Shown here: one piece after another, positions 25,966 through 34,463 of the stretch | Layout: each line of letters starts with the position of its first letter | Position numbering within the stretch: the stretch's first letter is position 1 | DNA from: Kiritimatiellia bacterium | GTDB taxonomy: Bacteria; Verrucomicrobiota; Kiritimatiellia; CAIQIC01; JAGNIJ01 | Length of the DNA stretch: 63,020 nucleotides | Assembly: GCA_018001225.1 (NCBI GenBank) | Contig: JAGNIJ010000025.1 | Coordinates: forward strand, 1 to 63,020 | Reading direction: 5' to 3' | Position numbers and translations under genes: made by a program | The notes under the pieces: model-generated | Told to the model about the DNA's origin: nothing | Database searches by the model: none | The model's input: the letters and a program-made list of their open reading frames with translations, nothing else

Positions 25966-26069
25966 GGAGTGCGGCGGGAAGTCCCGATCGCGAAGCGTAT
26001 CGGGACGTCACGCCGCTCTCACAGCGGGGTCGCGCACCGACGCGGCGTCGGTACTTGCCCCCGCACTCC
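25966..26069. repeat. Four-stem cloverleaf-like element bounded by GGAGTGCGG / CCGCACTCC
   Basis: The outer stem pairs GGAGTGCGG (25966-25974) with CCGCACTCC (26061-26069), plus three more pairs past a bulge. Three hairpins lie inside it: GTCCCGAT / ATCGGGAC (25981-26006), CCGCT / AGCGG (26013-26027) and ACCGACG / CGTCGGT (26036-26052). It fills the gap between the adhesin stop and the next start. I recall similar GGAGTGCGG-bounded repeats in Verrucomicrobia-like genomes, but this needs a search. Strand and function are undetermined. Confidence 0.7.
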
Positions 26070-26075
26070 CAAGGT

Positions 26076-28598
26076 TCACAGTCCCGTGTTCAGCGCCCGG
26101 TTTTCTTCCGTCCTCTGCTCCTCGGAAACCTCACTCCGAAGCTGCTCCACCGGCCGGCGTTGCAGATCCTCCAGGCAAGCCGGATCGTTGCGCCGGACCT
26201 TGATCGTCCAGGAAACCTTGAGGTCCGCGTCGCCGCCGATCGCGAACCGGTTGCCGGCCGCCTCCTGGGCGATCCACACCGAAGCGCGGCCACCCACCGG
26301 CGTCAGGCTGTAGATCTCCGAACCGGCGAGGTTGAGCGCCGCATAATAGTCCGGTAACTCGACCACGGCCTCGCCGTTCACCAACTGCGTGTTGCCGGCA
26401 TACACGTTCCAGACCTCGGGCCCCTCCAGACAGAAGTGCCGCAGGATCTTGTTCTCCGGATCGAGGGGATGCGGGATCGTGAAGGCTTTCACACCCCAGG
26501 AAGTGTTGTCCCCAAAAAGCGCATTCGTAAAAATCTGAATTCCTCCATCCAGATAGAGATTGCCACGAACACGCGTGCTGTTTGCATAAACATTGGTGAC
26601 ATTGTATCCGATCGCCACCGCATGCGCGGGGGAGCCCGCATTGGCGCCCGCACCGATCGCCACGCACTCCCAATACCCGTTGGCTCCCGCGCCGACCGCC
26701 ACACCCCGGGTGTCGCCCCGGGCGCCATACCCCACAACCGCGCCGTAATTGGCGGCATTGGCAAAGGCGCCCAGCGTGGCGCCGCAATTGTTGCCGGCGG
26801 CCCCGGCGCCGACCACGGCGCCCGTCTGGCCGGCGAAAGCGTCGTACCCGACGGCGGCCCCGTAGTCGCCGCCGTTGGCCTGGTAGCCCACCGCGGCGCC
26901 CCGGGAAAGGGCGTTGGCCGTATAGCCCACGGCGGCGCCATTCGTGAAGCCCTTGGCATTAAAACCCATGGCCGCACCGCCGTTATGTCCGTTCGCTTCG
27001 TAGCCCAGCGCCGCACCGGTGTCGGCGCCATCAGCCTGGTAGCCCACCGCCACCCCCTCATTGTACCCCATGGCTCCAAGCCCCACCGCCACGCCGTATC
27101 CTTCGGCATGGGTCGTATCTCCCACCGCCACCCCGTTCGTCATGGCCACGGCAAACTGGCCCACCGCCGTGCCATAGCTGATCGCGTTGGCCTGGTGTCC
27201 CACCGCGACACTGTAGTGGGATCGGGCAGCATATCCGATCGCGACACCGTTCTCGCTGGACGCGTTTTCCCCCACCGCGACACCGAAATACCAGCCGGTT
27301 GCATTGTTGCCCACCGCGACGCCGCTCCAGTAGCCGTTGGCCGCGTTTCCCAGCGCCGAACCCAGGTACCCGTTGGCGTCGGCACCGATCTCCACGTCCG
27401 TGCCGCCGCGTATCGTCAGCATGGAACGAACTCCGCTGCCCCGGTTTTCGTTCGTCGCCACACTCAACGTGGCATTGTTCATGGCCAGCGAACCGCTCAT
27501 CGTGTCGCCGGTTTTGCGCACGAAACTCGTCGCGCCGTTCAGGCTTCCCGCGCCCAGCAGGTTGTTCCAGCCCCCGCTGCCGAAGGTGGCGCGGTACAGC
27601 ACGGCCGTGCCGCCGTCGAGATAGAGCTTCCCGCGGAGAGCCGCGGAGTTGTCCACCTCGTTGGTGATCCGGTTGCCGACCGCGATGCGGTTCCTTCCGT
27701 TCAGCGTGTCGGCATGGACCCCGATGGCGATGTTGGTGTTGAAGCCTTTGGCGACATAGCCGACGGCGATGCCGCTGGCATGGCCGCGCGCCATGTTTCC
27801 AACGGCTACGCCATCTTCCTGTCCCAAGGCGGCGCCTCCAACGGCCACGCCTTGTGAATAAGCATTGGCATTGTTTCCGACGGCGGCTCCGCCCACTTCA
27901 GCGTGGGCGGCCCCGCCGAGGGCCGCGCCGAAGTGACTGGCGTCCGCGTTGGAACCCACGGCGACGCCTTCGTTGGTGCCTTGGGCGTTGTTTCCGATGG
28001 CCACGCTGTACGCACTGCCTTGGGCGTTCCGGCCGATGGCCACCCCGTACCGGCTGCCGTTGGCCGAGTAGCCCAGCGCCGCGCCGTAATCGGATGCATG
28101 GGCGGCACTGCCGACGGCCGCGCCCCAGTTGGTGCCCTTGGCGCCGTTGCCTACAGCCGTGCCGTAGTAGTTGCCGTTGGCCGTCCACCCCACCGCCGCG
28201 CCTTGGTTGGCGCCGTCGGCCTGATAGCCCATCCCCGCGCCGCTCCACTGGCCCTTGGCCTGGACGCCGACCGCCGCGCCTTCGTAGGCGCCGTTGGCCG
28301 AGCCGCCCAGCGCCGCGCCGGAGGAATATCCATCGGCCCCCGTGCCGATCTGTACGTCCTGTCCGCCGACGACGGTGATCGCGGGCCGCAAACCCGAAAT
28401 CCCGTCGACCGTGTTGCTGACCACGACGACGCCGTCCGACCGGACGCTCGCTTTCTGGTTGGTCTGCGAATCCGTCACGACGAATCCGCTGGTCCCGTCG
28501 TCACTGTCCAGCACGGCCCGGATGTCCGCCCCGAGGGCGGAGAGCACCGGAAGAAAAAGACACACGGGCAGTAAATGCCTTCGGTTGGTCGCATGCAT
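26076..28598 (-). CDS. YadA-head-repeat surface protein with C-terminal LDP-x-NK domain
   Basis: The start has a strong AAAGGAGGATCTC. This 840-residue protein has an N-terminal signal (HLLPVCLFLPVLSALGA). Two long tracts (about 80-310 and 400-675) consist of roughly 14-residue repeats such as GVAVGNNATGWYFGVAV, the trimeric left-handed head repeat of YadA-like adhesins. Each tract ends in a segment like LRGKLYLDGGTAVLY / VRGNLYLDGGIQIFT. The last 130 residues (HPLDPENKILRHFCLEGPE, VVELPDYYAALN, VSWTIKVRRND) match a domain seen in many planctomycete and cyanobacterial secreted or phage-tail-like proteins, whose role is unproven. There is no YadA membrane-anchor barrel, so it is not a classical trimeric autotransporter. 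Confidence 0.8.
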   Translation of the reverse strand: MHATNRRHLLPVCLFLPVLSALGADIRAVLDSDDGTSGFVVTDSQTNQKASVRSDGVVVVSNTVDGISGLRPAITVVGGQDVQIGTGADGYSSGAALGGSANGAYEGAAVGVQAKGQWSGAGMGYQADGANQGAAVGWTANGNYYGTAVGNGAKGTNWGAAVGSAAHASDYGAALGYSANGSRYGVAIGRNAQGSAYSVAIGNNAQGTNEGVAVGSNADASHFGAALGGAAHAEVGGAAVGNNANAYSQGVAVGGAALGQEDGVAVGNMARGHASGIAVGYVAKGFNTNIAIGVHADTLNGRNRIAVGNRITNEVDNSAALRGKLYLDGGTAVLYRATFGSGGWNNLLGAGSLNGATSFVRKTGDTMSGSLAMNNATLSVATNENRGSGVRSMLTIRGGTDVEIGADANGYLGSALGNAANGYWSGVAVGNNATGWYFGVAVGENASSENGVAIGYAARSHYSVAVGHQANAISYGTAVGQFAVAMTNGVAVGDTTHAEGYGVAVGLGAMGYNEGVAVGYQADGADTGAALGYEANGHNGGAAMGFNAKGFTNGAAVGYTANALSRGAAVGYQANGGDYGAAVGYDAFAGQTGAVVGAGAAGNNCGATLGAFANAANYGAVVGYGARGDTRGVAVGAGANGYWECVAIGAGANAGSPAHAVAIGYNVTNVYANSTRVRGNLYLDGGIQIFTNALFGDNTSWGVKAFTIPHPLDPENKILRHFCLEGPEVWNVYAGNTQLVNGEAVVELPDYYAALNLAGSEIYSLTPVGGRASVWIAQEAAGNRFAIGGDADLKVSWTIKVRRNDPACLEDLQRRPVEQLRSEVSEEQRTEENRALNTGL

Positions 28599-28729
28599 GA
28601 GATCCTCCTTTGTTCCTCCAAGCAGAATGCGCGTCGTTCCCCCGTGCCGGTCAGGCTATCCCGTTTACCCGTCCCCCGCAATCTCTTTCGGCTGGATTCT
28701 CCGGGCCTTTTGGAAGAACGTCGGGCAGG

Positions 28730-30739
28730 ATGAAATGGACCTTCGGCACCCGCCCGCTTGTCGCCTGGATCGCGCTGGCCGGAACGCTGGCCGCGATGAT
28801 CCTGCTGGCCTGGACGCCGGGCATCAGCTTCCAGGAGGACCTCGGCCGCCACCTCCTGCTGGGCCGGATCATCCTCGAACAGCGCGCCGTGCCCCGGGCC
28901 AACCTGCTGACCTACACGCACCCCGACTTCCCGTTCGTCAATCACCACTGGCTCTCGGAAGTCCTTTTCCACCTCGGCCACCGCGCCGTCGGCTTGAACG
29001 GCCTGATCGTGCTCAAGATGATCCTGATGGCCGCCGCGCTGGCCCTGGCCTTCGGCGCCGTGCCGCCCGACGACCGGCGGCCGGGGGAAGGGCTGTCCTG
29101 GCGCTGGGCCCTGTACTGGCTGGCGGGCCTGCTGGCCGCGGTGATCCTGGGCTTCCGCGCGCACATCCGGCCGGAACTGGTCTCGTTCCTGTTGGTCGCC
29201 CTGTATCTACGGCTCTTCGAGCGCCTGCGGAAAAGCGGCGGAACCTGGCCGCGCGTGGCGCTCGTCGGGCTGATGCTGATCTGGGCCAATGCGCACATCT
29301 ACTTCATGTTCGGCCTGGGCATGGCCGCCGCATTCGCCGTCGAGCGGGGCCTGCTGGAACGCCACGCGCGCGGCTGGGCGCGCGAGGGGGCCTGGCTGGC
29401 GGCGCTGGTCGCGGCCGCCTGCATCAATCCGAACGGCCCGCGCGGTCTGCTCTATCCCCTGCACATCTTCGCCAACTACGGGCTGCCGGTCACCGAGAAC
29501 GCCGCTCCGCTGGAATACTGGCAGAGCGTGCTGAATCCCATGCTGATGGCCCTGCCCGTGTTCAGCGCGTTCGTGCTGGCCGCGCTTCCCTCCACGGCCT
29601 GGCGCTCCCGGGAGCAGGCGGCGCAGCGGCGGGCCAACCGCTGGATCGCCCTCGCCGCGCTGGCCGGGGCGTGGGCCATGGCCCGCAACACGCCCCTGCT
29701 GGCCCTGGCCGGCCTGCCCGTGATCGGCGAGGCGCTGCGCCGGAAACCCGACCCGGAGGCCGCCCTGGCGAGCCCCGGCGGACGCATGGCCTGGGCGCGG
29801 ATCATCCTCGGCGCGGCCGCGGCCGTCCCGGCGCTTCTGCTGAACCTCGGCCTGCTGCACGGCGTGGTCAACGGCTGGTATGCCCGGATATTCCCCTCGC
29901 CCATCGCCCCGACGCCGTTCGGGTTCGACGACGAATCGCGGTACGCGCGATTGCGCCAACGGCACGACGCCGGCGCGCTGCCCGGCCCGGTCTTCACGGA
30001 CTACAACATCGGGAGTCTCGTGGAGTACCAGATCCATCCCGAGCCCGGCTACGTGGACAACCGGCCGGAGGCCTTTCCCGCCGCCTTCTGGCGCGCGGAA
30101 TACCTGCCCGCGCTGGCCCTCGGCCCGGACTGGGATCGCATCGCCGCCGCGCGCGGATTCAACAGCGTGATCGTCTCGCCCGCGGGGGTGAAGGATCCGT
30201 TCATCCGGGAACTCCTGCGCCGGGGCAGCGAATGGCGGCTGACGCACCTGGACGAGCTCTGCGCGGTCTTCGTGCGAACCGATCGCGCGGGCGACGCCGC
30301 GTTCGACCCCGCGGCGTTCGATCGCGAAATCGCGCGGAGCCTGGAGAGCCTGCCGGATCTTCCCTGGTGGCGCCGGCCCGCGGAAACCGACGCCCTCGTG
30401 TACCGGCTGTACGGCTTGCTCTGCATCGGCGAAGGAAGCCGCGCCTGGCCGCACCTGCGGGAACTGCACCGGCTCTATCCGGACTACCAGGTCGTTCACG
30501 AATTGATGCGCGTAACCGCTCCGCAATGGGAACAGGCATTGATGGACGACCTCCTCGCCCGCCGCGCCCGCTGGCCCCTCGCGGCCAAGCAGGCGCTGGA
30601 CTGGGGAACTGTCCTGCTGGCGCGGGACGAGGCGCGACAGGCCGAGCGGGTTTTTCGCCGCGGCCTCCGGTTCTTCCCGCTTTCCCCCGCCCTGCGCGAC
30701 GCGGTGAAGGCACTGGAGGACCAGCGGTACGAAATGTAG
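28730..30739 (+). CDS. Multi-spanning membrane protein, GT-C glycosyltransferase-like, with C-terminal soluble domain
   Basis: Starting at MKWTFGTRPLVAWIAL gives 669 residues; the 40 residues before this Met read as upstream DNA. The first hydrophobic segment is followed by the loop FQEDLGRHLLLGRIIL with an acidic pair, and NHHWLSEVLFHLGHRAVG. This acidic residue in the first extracytoplasmic loop is the hallmark of GT-C enzymes that use polyprenyl-phosphate sugars. About ten to eleven hydrophobic segments extend to residue 400. The rest (FDREIARSLESL ... ARQAERVFRRGLRFFP) is soluble and TPR-like. The closest description is a PMT-like family of unknown substrate. It is transcribed divergently from the adhesin gene. 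The stop codon TAG forms part of a GTAG-headed REP. Confidence 0.6.
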   Translation: MKWTFGTRPLVAWIALAGTLAAMILLAWTPGISFQEDLGRHLLLGRIILEQRAVPRANLLTYTHPDFPFVNHHWLSEVLFHLGHRAVGLNGLIVLKMILMAAALALAFGAVPPDDRRPGEGLSWRWALYWLAGLLAAVILGFRAHIRPELVSFLLVALYLRLFERLRKSGGTWPRVALVGLMLIWANAHIYFMFGLGMAAAFAVERGLLERHARGWAREGAWLAALVAAACINPNGPRGLLYPLHIFANYGLPVTENAAPLEYWQSVLNPMLMALPVFSAFVLAALPSTAWRSREQAAQRRANRWIALAALAGAWAMARNTPLLALAGLPVIGEALRRKPDPEAALASPGGRMAWARIILGAAAAVPALLLNLGLLHGVVNGWYARIFPSPIAPTPFGFDDESRYARLRQRHDAGALPGPVFTDYNIGSLVEYQIHPEPGYVDNRPEAFPAAFWRAEYLPALALGPDWDRIAAARGFNSVIVSPAGVKDPFIRELLRRGSEWRLTHLDELCAVFVRTDRAGDAAFDPAAFDREIARSLESLPDLPWWRRPAETDALVYRLYGLLCIGEGSRAWPHLRELHRLYPDYQVVHELMRVTAPQWEQALMDDLLARRARWPLAAKQALDWGTVLLARDEARQAERVFRRGLRFFPLSPALRDAVKALEDQRYEM

Positions 30740-30761
30740 CGCCGCACGGCGTGCGGCGGAG
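30735..30761 (+). repeat. GTAG-headed REP hairpin overlapping a stop codon
   Basis: TGTAG is followed by the perfect stem CGCCGCAC / GTGCGGCG with a three-base loop. The TAG of the head is the stop codon of the GT-C-like gene. It may double as a terminator. Confidence 0.65.
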
Positions 30762-30776
30762 GGCCAAAGGACTCGT

Positions 30777-30842
30777 CAACGTCCAACAACCAACGCCCAA
30801 TGATTGGAAGTTGGACGTTGAGCATTGGATGTTGGGCGTTCA
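30777..30842. repeat. Compound inverted repeat of CAACGTCCAAC / CCAACGCCCAATG words
   Basis: The word CAACGTCCAAC (30777-30787) is inverted as GTTGGACGTTG (30810-30820), and CCAACGCCCAA (30790-30800) is largely inverted as TTGGGCGTT (30832-30840). The interleaved arms could form alternative hairpins. It sits between convergent genes, just past the argS stop. I recall similar CCAACGCCCAA tracts as intergenic repeats in related genomes; unverified. Confidence 0.6.
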
Positions 30843-30846
30843 GTCG

Positions 30847-32577
30847 TTAAATCCGTTCCGGCGTCTCGATGCCGAGCAGGGACAGCCCCTGGCGCAGGGT
30901 CTTCATGGTCAGCTCGCACAGCCGTACGCGGCTTTCGCGCGCGCCCTCCTCGGCCTTGAGGAAGGGCACATTCTGGTAGAACGTGCTGTAGGTCTGCGCC
31001 AGGTCGTAGAGGTAGTCCGCCAACAGGTTCGGCTTGAAAACCTCGGCCGCGTGGATCACGGCCTCCGGGAACCGCAACAGGCGCACGGCCAGCCGCCGCT
31101 CGATCGGCTCGGTCAACCGTATCGGGTGCGCCGCCGGATCCTGGCCCGGGAACCGCTCGCGGTATTTGTCCAGCACGCTCGCGATGCGCGCGCAGGCGTA
31201 CTGGAGGTACGGCGCCGAGTTGCCGTCCAGCGCGAGCGCCTTCTCCCACGTGAAGGTCACGAGGCTCTGCGGGTTCTGGCTCAAGTCCGCGTACTTCACC
31301 GCGCCGATCCCGACCGCGCGCGCGACCTCCCACTGCTGCTCGACCGGCATCTCGGGACTCGCGACCCTGACCACCGCCAGCGCCCGCGTCTGCGCCTCGT
31401 CCAGCAGCCGCTCGAGCTTGATGACGTTCCCCTGCCGCGTGGAGAACGTCCCCTCCGGCAGCCGCATCAGCCCGAACCAGACATGGACCAGCCGCGTCGC
31501 GACTCCCATTTTTTTTGCGACGGTGAAGATCTGGCGAAAATGAAGCTGCTGGCGCTCGTCCGTCACGTAGATGACCGCGTCGGGGGCGAATTCCTCCGCG
31601 CGCGCGAGGACCGTGGCCAGGTCCGTCGTGGCGTAGTTGTAGGCCCCGTCGCTTTTCCGGACGATGCACACGGGCATTTTTTCTTCGTCCAGGAACACGA
31701 CGAGCGCTCCCTCGCTCTCGCGGGCCAGGCCCATCTGCTGTAACCGCTCGATGACGCCCGGCAGCCGGTCGTTGTAATGGCTCTCGCCGCGCACGAGGTC
31801 GAAGGACACGCCCAGCCGCTCGTAGATCCGGTTGAACTCCCGCAGGCTGTGCTCGACGAATGACTGCCAGAGCTTCCGGTTCTCCGGGTCGCCCTGCTGG
31901 AGCTTCACCAGTTCCGCGCGCGCGGCATCGAGCCAGGCCGGCTCCTCCTTCGACCGCTCATAGCTCTTCACGTAAATCCGCTCGAGTTCCTCGATCGGCG
32001 AGGATTCGTAGGCCGCCGGGTCGGCGAAGTGCCGGAAGCCCATGATCAGCAGTCCGAACTGCGTACCCCAGTCGCCGAGGTGGTTGTCGGCGATCACGCG
32101 CCAGCCGAGGAACCGGTGCAGCCGGTCGAGCGCGTTGCCGATCACCGTGGACCGGATGTGCCCGATGTGCATCGGCTTGGCCACGTTGGGGCTGGAGTAG
32201 TCGATCACGACCGTCCGCCCGCGGCCCGGCCCGGGAACGCCGAGGCGGGGATCGCCCGCGAGCTGCTCCAGCCGGCGGGCCATCCAGTCCGTGTTCAGGA
32301 AAAGGTTCACGAACCCGGGGCCGGCGACCTCGGTCTTCTCCACGGCTTCCGGCCGGGTAGCGGCGGCCAGGACGGCGGCGATCTCGCGGGGCGGCTTCTT
32401 CAGCGCCTTGGCCAGCGACATGGCGGCGTTGCACTGGTAGTCCCCGAACTGCTCGTCGGCGGTCGGGACAACCCCCAGCGAAAGGCCTTCCGGCAACGCT
32501 CCGGGGAAGGCCGCCCCGAAGGCGTTCCGCGCCCAGTCCGACAGCAACTGTTCGATTGTCAGGGGATCATTTTGCAT
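30847..32577 (-). CDS. argS: Arginyl-tRNA synthetase
   Basis: This 576-residue class I aminoacyl-tRNA synthetase is of the length usual for bacterial ArgRS. The N-terminal tRNA-binding Add-1 domain is about 1-110. The ATP-binding HIGH motif is in NVAKPMHIGHIRSTVIGNAL. The KMSKS loop is the ArgRS variant FSTRQGNVI, as in many bacterial ArgRS without a canonical second lysine. The C-terminal helical anticodon-binding domain shows LQYACARIASVL and a final LCELTMKTLRQGLSLLGI. It charges tRNA-Arg in the cytoplasm. The gene is transcribed away from the DUF2934 gene; the 166-base divergent gap holds both promoters. Confidence 0.97.
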   Translation of the reverse strand: MQNDPLTIEQLLSDWARNAFGAAFPGALPEGLSLGVVPTADEQFGDYQCNAAMSLAKALKKPPREIAAVLAAATRPEAVEKTEVAGPGFVNLFLNTDWMARRLEQLAGDPRLGVPGPGRGRTVVIDYSSPNVAKPMHIGHIRSTVIGNALDRLHRFLGWRVIADNHLGDWGTQFGLLIMGFRHFADPAAYESSPIEELERIYVKSYERSKEEPAWLDAARAELVKLQQGDPENRKLWQSFVEHSLREFNRIYERLGVSFDLVRGESHYNDRLPGVIERLQQMGLARESEGALVVFLDEEKMPVCIVRKSDGAYNYATTDLATVLARAEEFAPDAVIYVTDERQQLHFRQIFTVAKKMGVATRLVHVWFGLMRLPEGTFSTRQGNVIKLERLLDEAQTRALAVVRVASPEMPVEQQWEVARAVGIGAVKYADLSQNPQSLVTFTWEKALALDGNSAPYLQYACARIASVLDKYRERFPGQDPAAHPIRLTEPIERRLAVRLLRFPEAVIHAAEVFKPNLLADYLYDLAQTYSTFYQNVPFLKAEEGARESRVRLCELTMKTLRQGLSLLGIETPERI

Positions 32578-32669
32578 GAGGGTACCCGTTGCCGCGCGGA
32601 AGGCCGCATCGGAACTGCGAATCCATCAAAAGGTTGCGCCTTTCCGCGAAAAAAACGTTTGATTCCTTC

Positions 32670-32697
32670 TTGCATTCCCTTTTCATCGCGCTACAGT
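32670..32697 (+). promoter_or_regulatory. Candidate promoter of the DUF2934 gene
   Basis: TTGCAT and TACAGT are separated by 16 bases. The 5' leader would be about 40 bases and ends in AGGAGG before the ATG at 32744. The match to the sigma-70 consensus is modest. Confidence 0.35.
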
Positions 32698-32743
32698 CCG
32701 CCGCGAATCCGGTATCAAACCTTAAAAAACAGGAGGAGTTAAA

Positions 32744-33034
32744 ATGGCACCGGCGAAGAAGAAAAGCGAGAAAGAAGCGACCCCGAAGGCCCCCCGGGCC
32801 CGCAAGGCGGCGGTTCCGACGGCGAGCAAAGTGGCCGCCGGCGTGGCAGCCCCCCGCACAAAGCGCGCGGCGGCAAAGTCCGCGGCCCCCGCCGTCACGG
32901 CGGAAGAGCGCCAGAGAATGATCGAGCTGGAGGCCTATTTCGTGGCGGAAAAAGACGGCTTCCGCGGCGATTCCAAGAACTACTGGATCACCGCCGAGGC
33001 GATCGTCACCGCGCGCTTGGCCGGGAAGAAGTAA
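32744..33034 (+). CDS. DUF2934 protein with lysine/alanine-rich tail
   Basis: This 96-residue protein follows a strong AGGAGG. Residues 1-60 are Lys/Ala/Pro-rich (MAPAKKKSEKEATPKAPRAR, KRAAAKSAAPA), like histone H1-type or nucleoid-associated tails. Residues 62-92 (ERQRMIELEAYFVAEKDGF, then NYWITAEAIV) fit the DUF2934 signature, an Ile/Ala-Tyr helix followed by a Trp-x-x-Ala-Glu motif. The function of DUF2934 is unknown; the basic tail suggests nucleic-acid binding, which is inference. A clear intrinsic terminator follows, so it is a monocistronic, probably well expressed gene. Confidence 0.8.
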   Translation: MAPAKKKSEKEATPKAPRARKAAVPTASKVAAGVAAPRTKRAAAKSAAPAVTAEERQRMIELEAYFVAEKDGFRGDSKNYWITAEAIVTARLAGKK

Positions 33035-33060
33035 ACCCTCCGCCCAGTCGGCAGCGCGAA

Positions 33061-33091
33061 CGGCCCCGACCCGCGTCGGGGCCGTTTTTTT
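33061..33091 (+). terminator. Intrinsic terminator
   Basis: The stem CGGCCCCGAC / GTCGGGGCCG with a four-base loop is followed at once by seven T. It is 27 bases past the stop of the DUF2934 gene. Confidence 0.9.
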
Positions 33092-33206
33092 CTGCAAAAA
33101 AAATGTGTTTACAGCACGGGCTGAAACGTGTAAGCCTTCCACTCATGAGGTAATGCTGCAGGAGAGGCGGCACTTCCATTCAACCATCCAAGAGGAGGAG
33201 CGTGTG

Positions 33207-34463
33207 ATGAAGAGTCTGTTTGGACCGGTTCGCGTGACCGTCAGCATCGTGGCTATGCTGCTTTGCCTGGGCGCGTTTTCCGCCGCGGGTCTGACCCTTT
33301 ACCCGATCCCCACGCCGATCCTTCTCCTGGGCTACAGCAACGTCGAGGCCCCGCTCCAATACGTGCAGTACACCCCGCGCGATACCCGGACGTGGACCTT
33401 CCGCCACCCCGGCGCCATGTCCATGCGAGTCCGTTTCGCCTCCATCAATTTCTCCACGCCCGACGAGGGCAGCTATCCCGAGAAGCGGTCGACCATCGAA
33501 ATCCTCAACGGCCAGGGGGCCGTGGTTCAAACGCTGACCGCCGACGCCAACGCGTCCTTCTATAGCGCGTCCGTCCCCGGCGACATAATCCAGGTGCGCT
33601 ACACCAACAAGTCCAACGGCGGACTCGGCAAGTCCCCGGGCTGGACGAACCCCGACACCTTCGCCATCCTGGGCTACTCGTACCTTCGCTTCCTGTCCGC
33701 CAAGGAAGGCAGCGGCCCGGTGCTGAATTACTCCGTCTTCACCCCGACGGCCGGCACCGCGTACGACGTCAGCCGGCACAGCCAGTTCCAGGTGCCGGTC
33801 ACGGTGAAGAAGCCTTACACCTTCAACGACTACTCGACGACCAAGGTGGACCTGTTCCTGAACGGCCAGTTCCTCGGCAGCTCCATGGGATACCGCCCCG
33901 CCTGGGATCCCTGGAACATCTACTTCAGCGCCCAGTTGGACATGCAGCAGATGATCCAGCTCGCCGCGGGCGCTTCCACGGCGACCACGGCCAGCGCGTC
34001 CACGCTGATCATCCGGGAAACCCGCTATGACGCCAACGATGCCGCCACCCCGTGGAAGACCCAGTACCAGTACATGAACTTCCCGCTGACCTTCTCCGAC
34101 CCGCGGGCCACCCATTACGCCAACATCACCGGCCAGGGCGTCTCCGGCGTCGGCAACTTCGCCCGCAAGGTGGTCAATCTCCCGGTGGCCGGCATGGTAT
34201 CCGTCTGGGTGTACTCGCAATCCGGCGGCGGCAGCCCGTTCGTGGACTGCGACTTCCAGGTGATGGACATCAACGGCGTCATCCTGGCCTCGGGCAACGA
34301 GGGCCAGGTCAACCATCATTCCGAAGGGGTGAGCCTGATGCTCCGTCCGGGGATCTACATCTTCGATCTCTGGCGCAACACCGGCTCCTGCGTGGGGTAC
34401 GCCGGCGGCAACGGGCACATGTACATCAAGTGCGACCCGGCGGCGACGGTCACGAACTACTGA
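33207..34463 (+). CDS. Secreted protein of unknown function, CUB-like N-terminal region
   Basis: The start MKSLFGPVRVTVSIVAMLLC is preceded by AGAGGAGG and gives 418 residues with a signal peptide ending near FSAAG. Residues about 50-150 (FRHPGAMSMRVRFASINF, RSTIEILNGQGAVVQTL) have the alternating strand pattern of CUB-like domains, which often bind Ca or glycans; the match is by eye. The rest is beta-rich (VNLPVAGMVSVWVYSQSGGG, LMLRPGIYIFDLW) and lacks the Ca-loop and C-terminal module of the other secreted proteins. No catalytic motif is seen. Its TGA directly abuts the stop of the convergent methyltransferase gene. Confidence 0.6.
   Translation: MKSLFGPVRVTVSIVAMLLCLGAFSAAGLTLYPIPTPILLLGYSNVEAPLQYVQYTPRDTRTWTFRHPGAMSMRVRFASINFSTPDEGSYPEKRSTIEILNGQGAVVQTLTADANASFYSASVPGDIIQVRYTNKSNGGLGKSPGWTNPDTFAILGYSYLRFLSAKEGSGPVLNYSVFTPTAGTAYDVSRHSQFQVPVTVKKPYTFNDYSTTKVDLFLNGQFLGSSMGYRPAWDPWNIYFSAQLDMQQMIQLAAGASTATTASASTLIIRETRYDANDAATPWKTQYQYMNFPLTFSDPRATHYANITGQGVSGVGNFARKVVNLPVAGMVSVWVYSQSGGGSPFVDCDFQVMDINGVILASGNEGQVNHHSEGVSLMLRPGIYIFDLWRNTGSCVGYAGGNGHMYIKCDPAATVTNY

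Noticed and set aside
26550..28350. Regularly spaced repeats reminiscent of a CRISPR array
   Set aside because: They are in-frame coding repeats of 14-residue adhesin head units of about 42 bases without unique spacers, and no cas genes are near.
26076..28598. Classical trimeric autotransporter (type Vc)
   Set aside because: No C-terminal four-strand YadA anchor; the end is a soluble LDP-x-NK domain.
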